From a bacterium (GTDB lineage Archaea > Thermoproteota > Nitrososphaeria > Nitrososphaerales > CADDZS01), in assembly GCA_027310845.1 (NCBI GenBank), contig DAIDAB010000073.1, positions 1-8,987 on the forward strand: a stretch of DNA of 8,987 nt. Direction: 5' to 3'. A program made the translations under genes and the position numbers. Shown in pieces: positions 6,289 through 8,987 of this stretch. Position 1 is the stretch's first letter; each line of letters opens with the position of its first letter. The notes below the pieces were generated by a model, which was not told the DNA's origin, did not search any database, and worked only from the letters and a program-made list of their open reading frames with translations.

Positions 6289-6321
6289 CCTCTTTGCCGA
6301 ACTTCATCCTAGAAAATAAGA

Positions 6322-7023
6322 ATGTCAACGATAACAGTTCTGGTTATTCCTACTTGCCTAACAGGCGGCGTACTAATTGCTCTCTGGATCTTTGGAAGCC
6401 GGCGGTTCATAAGAGGAATTGAGACTCCCAAATATTCAGTTTTGGATAGAAAAAGCGGCTATGAAATTCGAGAATATGAACCATACATCGTTGCACGGAC
6501 CGACGTGCACGGCTCGTTCGGTGGATCATTGAATCAAGGATTCAGGATTATCGCGGACTATATTTTCGGAAATAACGTGAGCATAAGATCAGCCATCATG
6601 CAAGAAACTTCTTCGTCCCGTAGCCAGGAAAGCTCCGAGATTAAAGGAGAAAAGATCCCTATGACTGCTCCCGTCATTTCAGAGAAGATACATAGTTTGG
6701 ACATGCAAGGAAAATACTCGATCTCTTTTGTGATGCCGTCAGGATATTCCTTAGAGACTATTCCAGCCCCGAGAGATGGTCGGGTTGAGATAATGGAAGC
6801 AAAGAGACACTTCGCAGCCGTGCTCGCTTTCTCCGGATATGCAACAGAGAAAAGAGTGCTGCGCAAGCGCCGGCTATTGAGGGAGATGCTTACGCGAGAT
6901 GAAATCAAGACGAAACATGGCTACAAAGTAGCCCAATACAATCCTCCATGGACCTTTCCTCTAATGAGAAGAAACGAGGTGATCATTGAACTGCAAGATG
7001 AGTTTGGAATGCCTAAAGTCTAG
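6322..7023 (+). CDS. Membrane-anchored SOUL haem-binding family protein
   Basis: This SOUL/HBP-family protein has 233 residues. Family members bind haem or other tetrapyrroles; a transport, buffering or sensing role is usually proposed. One N-terminal membrane helix (about 4-25, ITVLVIPTCLTGGVLIALWIF) is followed by an Arg-rich stop and the SOUL domain (33-229). Hallmarks are IETPKYSVLDRKSGYEIREY, GFRIIADYIFGNN, KIPMTAPVI, YSISFVMPSGYSLETIPAP and FSGYATE. The His known to ligand haem in mouse p22HBP/SOUL is not generally conserved in prokaryotes, so haem binding is not shown. A Ser/Glu-rich insert (about 94-108) sits before KIPMTAPV. By the positive-inside rule the domain would be cytoplasmic, because RR and R follow the helix, but this is not firm. 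The MMPL gene begins 19 nt after the stop, so the pair is probably an operon. The TrmB gene is divergent. Confidence 0.9.
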   Translation: MSTITVLVIPTCLTGGVLIALWIFGSRRFIRGIETPKYSVLDRKSGYEIREYEPYIVARTDVHGSFGGSLNQGFRIIADYIFGNNVSIRSAIMQETSSSRSQESSEIKGEKIPMTAPVISEKIHSLDMQGKYSISFVMPSGYSLETIPAPRDGRVEIMEAKRHFAAVLAFSGYATEKRVLRKRRLLREMLTRDEIKTKHGYKVAQYNPPWTFPLMRRNEVIIELQDEFGMPKV

Positions 7024-7042
7024 AGAGGGGTTGAATTCAGAG

Positions 7043-8987
7043 ATGAGATTTTCAGGAACAGTGATTCGGAGGAAGAAGACAGTCATAGTAGTCTGGGCGC
7101 TAGCCTTTCTAGCACTCACTCCGCTGATAATGAATTACTCTCATTATGTGAACTACTCGATAAGCTCAAACTCGCTATCCAACAGCGAATCTTCAAGAGC
7201 ACAAAACACACTTTCCCAGGTTTCACAGCAGAACTCATCTCTCATAGTTGTTGTGCAACCCAGCGTGGGAGAATCTGCAGTACAACTTGCAAACCAGACA
7301 CTCGCATTTCAGGAATCACTCAATTCCGACAAGTTGCCGTTCTACTCCAGCTCAGCTTCGGCTTTCTCAGCTTACGCGAATTTTCTAGACAGTGTGCTCT
7401 CTGGAAACCAAACCTCGGCAATCCGGGGATTTTACGATAACTTTACTTCGCTTTCAACTCAAGTTTACTCTTTCCCGAACGCGTTTCTTGGGAACTGGTC
7501 TCAAAGTGGGTACGCCCAGAATTCAATAGGACAAGCGGCTTCGATGGCAGGCTACAACTATTCCCGGCCATACGAATCGATTTTCATCAATGCACTAAAT
7601 CAGTCGTTTAGTTACCAAACTGGAGCTACTGGGCCCGAGAGGGTTCAAAACGCAACCCAAGCAGCCTCTATTGCCTACATTGGGATGAGCAACCCGCTCG
7701 TCTTCACTGTGGTTGGAACTCCTGACTATAACGTTACAAATTACAAATCTAGCTTGATGCCGACAGCGGCGGAGCTCCTCACAAAGTATTCCGGGCATCT
7801 TGTCACGGTTCAGGTGCTTGATTCGGTTCTTTCCGGGGCACAAGATATAGGCAAATACTACGTCTCGAAATTCGGACTGCTTGACGCGCCAAGTTTTCTT
7901 ACCCAGAGCTCGGTGAGTCCCGACAATTCCACGTATCTGATCACAGTCAACCTAAACGTCACGGAGAACTATCGCGGAACAAACAACTTCTATCCGGCGC
8001 AGAACGCAACAGTGACACTCAAGAGTTTGGCGCAACAATATTTTGGAAGCAGCACCCAAGTCACCGGGCAGGGAGCGATTGCATTCGACACGCAAAACCT
8101 CTCTTCTAACTCTGGGTTTGTATTCGCATTCACTTTCATCTTCCTCGCAATCGCGGTAGCAATAGTTCTTGCATCGTTCCTGACCCCCGTTTTGGCGCTG
8201 GTTTTCGTTTCACTTGCAACGGCGCTGGGATACGTCTCGATTTATGTGACGGGCGTTGCAGTGGGAAAAGTGGACTTTACAGTTACGTACACTCTGACCG
8301 CAGTGATACTTGGAGTTGCGACAGATTACTTTGTGTTCATTCTCTCAAGGTACAGAGAGGAACTCAGATCTGGAAAGAGCAGCCAGGAGGCGCTGCTCGC
8401 AGCGACGAGCAAAGCGGGCTTTGCCATAATAGTGTCTGGCATAACGGTAGCAGGGAGTCTGGGGGCACTGTCTTTCGTTGCAGATCTCAGGACATGGGGG
8501 CCAGTGCTGTTCATCTCGATACTGCTCACGGTCGCCATGGAGACTACTCTCCTTCCAGCAGTTGTAAATCTAATTGGCCCGAGACTCTTCCTGAAGAGAA
8601 CGCTTGCAAAAAAGGTGTCCTCGGAGACAAACGGGGACCATTTCTTTGGAAAGAAATCAATCTTTTACCGCGCGACGAAGTTTTCCGAGAGGCACAAGTT
8701 TGCTGTGATTGGTGTGATACTGATCCTTGCTATACCAGCTGTGTATTTCTGGTTCAACGTCCCCACGACTTACAATTTCAACGAGGGACTTCCGAGCAGT
8801 CTTCCTAGTGTTCAGGCGTTCAATACGATAAATCAGAAGTTTGGAAGCGATCTAATCTATCCAAATTTCGTGATAGTTAACTTTACGCAGAGTGCCCTAG
8901 TTGGCAATGGAAGCCTTACTCTGGGTGCTCAACAGACTCTGGGTCAATACGCTCAATATCTGCTTGGAGAAGAAGGAGTCAAGTCGG
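7043..8987 (+). CDS. MMPL/RND-superfamily exporter, N-terminal 648 residues (runs off the window)
   Basis: This is a large MMPL-type transporter of the RND superfamily, expected to move lipids or other hydrophobic compounds using the proton gradient; the substrate is unknown. The frame is open from ATG 7043 to the edge with no damage. TM1 (13-30) is followed by a long outer domain (about 33-355). A bundle of helices comes next (TM2 358-381, TM3 about 383-405, TM4 about 415-437, then two more). TM4 holds the family motif GVATDYFVFILSRYREEL with T427, D428 and Y429, the Asp-Tyr pair linked to proton relay. A soluble linker, a seventh helix (FAVIGVILILAIPAVYFWF) and the start of the second outer domain (FNEGLPSSLPS) follow. 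The outer domain is rich in Ser/Asn/Gln and has 15 N-x-S/T sites. A GAGGGG at 7025-7030 may be the ribosome site. An in-frame TTG four codons upstream (7031) is an alternative start. It is probably co-transcribed with the SOUL gene. Confidence 0.92.
   Translation, partial: MRFSGTVIRRKKTVIVVWALAFLALTPLIMNYSHYVNYSISSNSLSNSESSRAQNTLSQVSQQNSSLIVVVQPSVGESAVQLANQTLAFQESLNSDKLPFYSSSASAFSAYANFLDSVLSGNQTSAIRGFYDNFTSLSTQVYSFPNAFLGNWSQSGYAQNSIGQAASMAGYNYSRPYESIFINALNQSFSYQTGATGPERVQNATQAASIAYIGMSNPLVFTVVGTPDYNVTNYKSSLMPTAAELLTKYSGHLVTVQVLDSVLSGAQDIGKYYVSKFGLLDAPSFLTQSSVSPDNSTYLITVNLNVTENYRGTNNFYPAQNATVTLKSLAQQYFGSSTQVTGQGAIAFDTQNLSSNSGFVFAFTFIFLAIAVAIVLASFLTPVLALVFVSLATALGYVSIYVTGVAVGKVDFTVTYTLTAVILGVATDYFVFILSRYREELRSGKSSQEALLAATSKAGFAIIVSGITVAGSLGALSFVADLRTWGPVLFISILLTVAMETTLLPAVVNLIGPRLFLKRTLAKKVSSETNGDHFFGKKSIFYRATKFSERHKFAVIGVILILAIPAVYFWFNVPTTYNFNEGLPSSLPSVQAFNTINQKFGSDLIYPNFVIVNFTQSALVGNGSLTLGAQQTLGQYAQYLLGEEGVKS

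Noticed and set aside
7595..8538. Two minus-strand ORFs of 82 and 70 codons
   Set aside because: Both lie inside the intact MMPL frame on the plus strand and show no family pattern.
1..8987. CRISPR array, transposon ends, or phage genes
   Set aside because: No regularly spaced repeats, transposase motifs, terminal inverted repeats or target duplications were seen.

Overview
The window looks like a stretch of archaeal chromosome. A TrmB-family regulator, an FAS1 protein without a signal peptide, a SOUL protein, an archaeal-type MMPL exporter with a sequon-rich outer domain, a coenzyme F390 synthetase-like enzyme and TATA-like boxes about 27 nt before start codons (leaderless style) fit an archaeon. 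A Nitrososphaeria/Thermoproteota lineage is plausible, but that placement is a guess from gene content. No RNA gene, insertion sequence or CRISPR array is visible.

Layout, left to right. A LURP-one-related (LOR) beta-barrel protein (+, possibly starting left of the window) is followed by a small 43-codon ORF (+). Next come two damaged minus-strand genes. The first is an adenylate-forming enzyme of the F390 synthetase / PaaK type, cut by one in-frame TAA. The second is an NAD-binding atypical SDR with a four-helix membrane tail, broken by a clear -1 frameshift and probably a second, compensating one near its start. An FAS1 (fasciclin) gene (-) follows, with a TATA-like box and a strong hairpin plus T-tract terminator. 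After it lies a two-gene minus-strand operon: a TrmB-type winged-helix regulator whose stop codon overlaps the start of a stand-alone cobalamin-binding protein. A divergent plus-strand pair completes the window: a membrane-anchored SOUL haem-binding-type protein and, 19 nt later, an MMPL/RND-type exporter that runs off the right edge.

The most interesting system is the TrmB-cobalamin pair. The cobalamin protein carries the W-x9-E-H signature (W57, E67, H68) of the CarH/LitR adenosylcobalamin photoreceptor module and an E-x-H-x-x-G B12 motif (H107), but it has no DNA-binding domain of its own. The overlapping upstream gene supplies a winged helix. This suggests a split, two-protein version of CarH in which a TrmB regulator replaces the MerR-type domain, possibly sensing light or B12. 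The neighbours (divergent SOUL/MMPL genes, FAS1, SDR) are possible targets. That is inference from gene order and one candidate dyad over the SOUL promoter.
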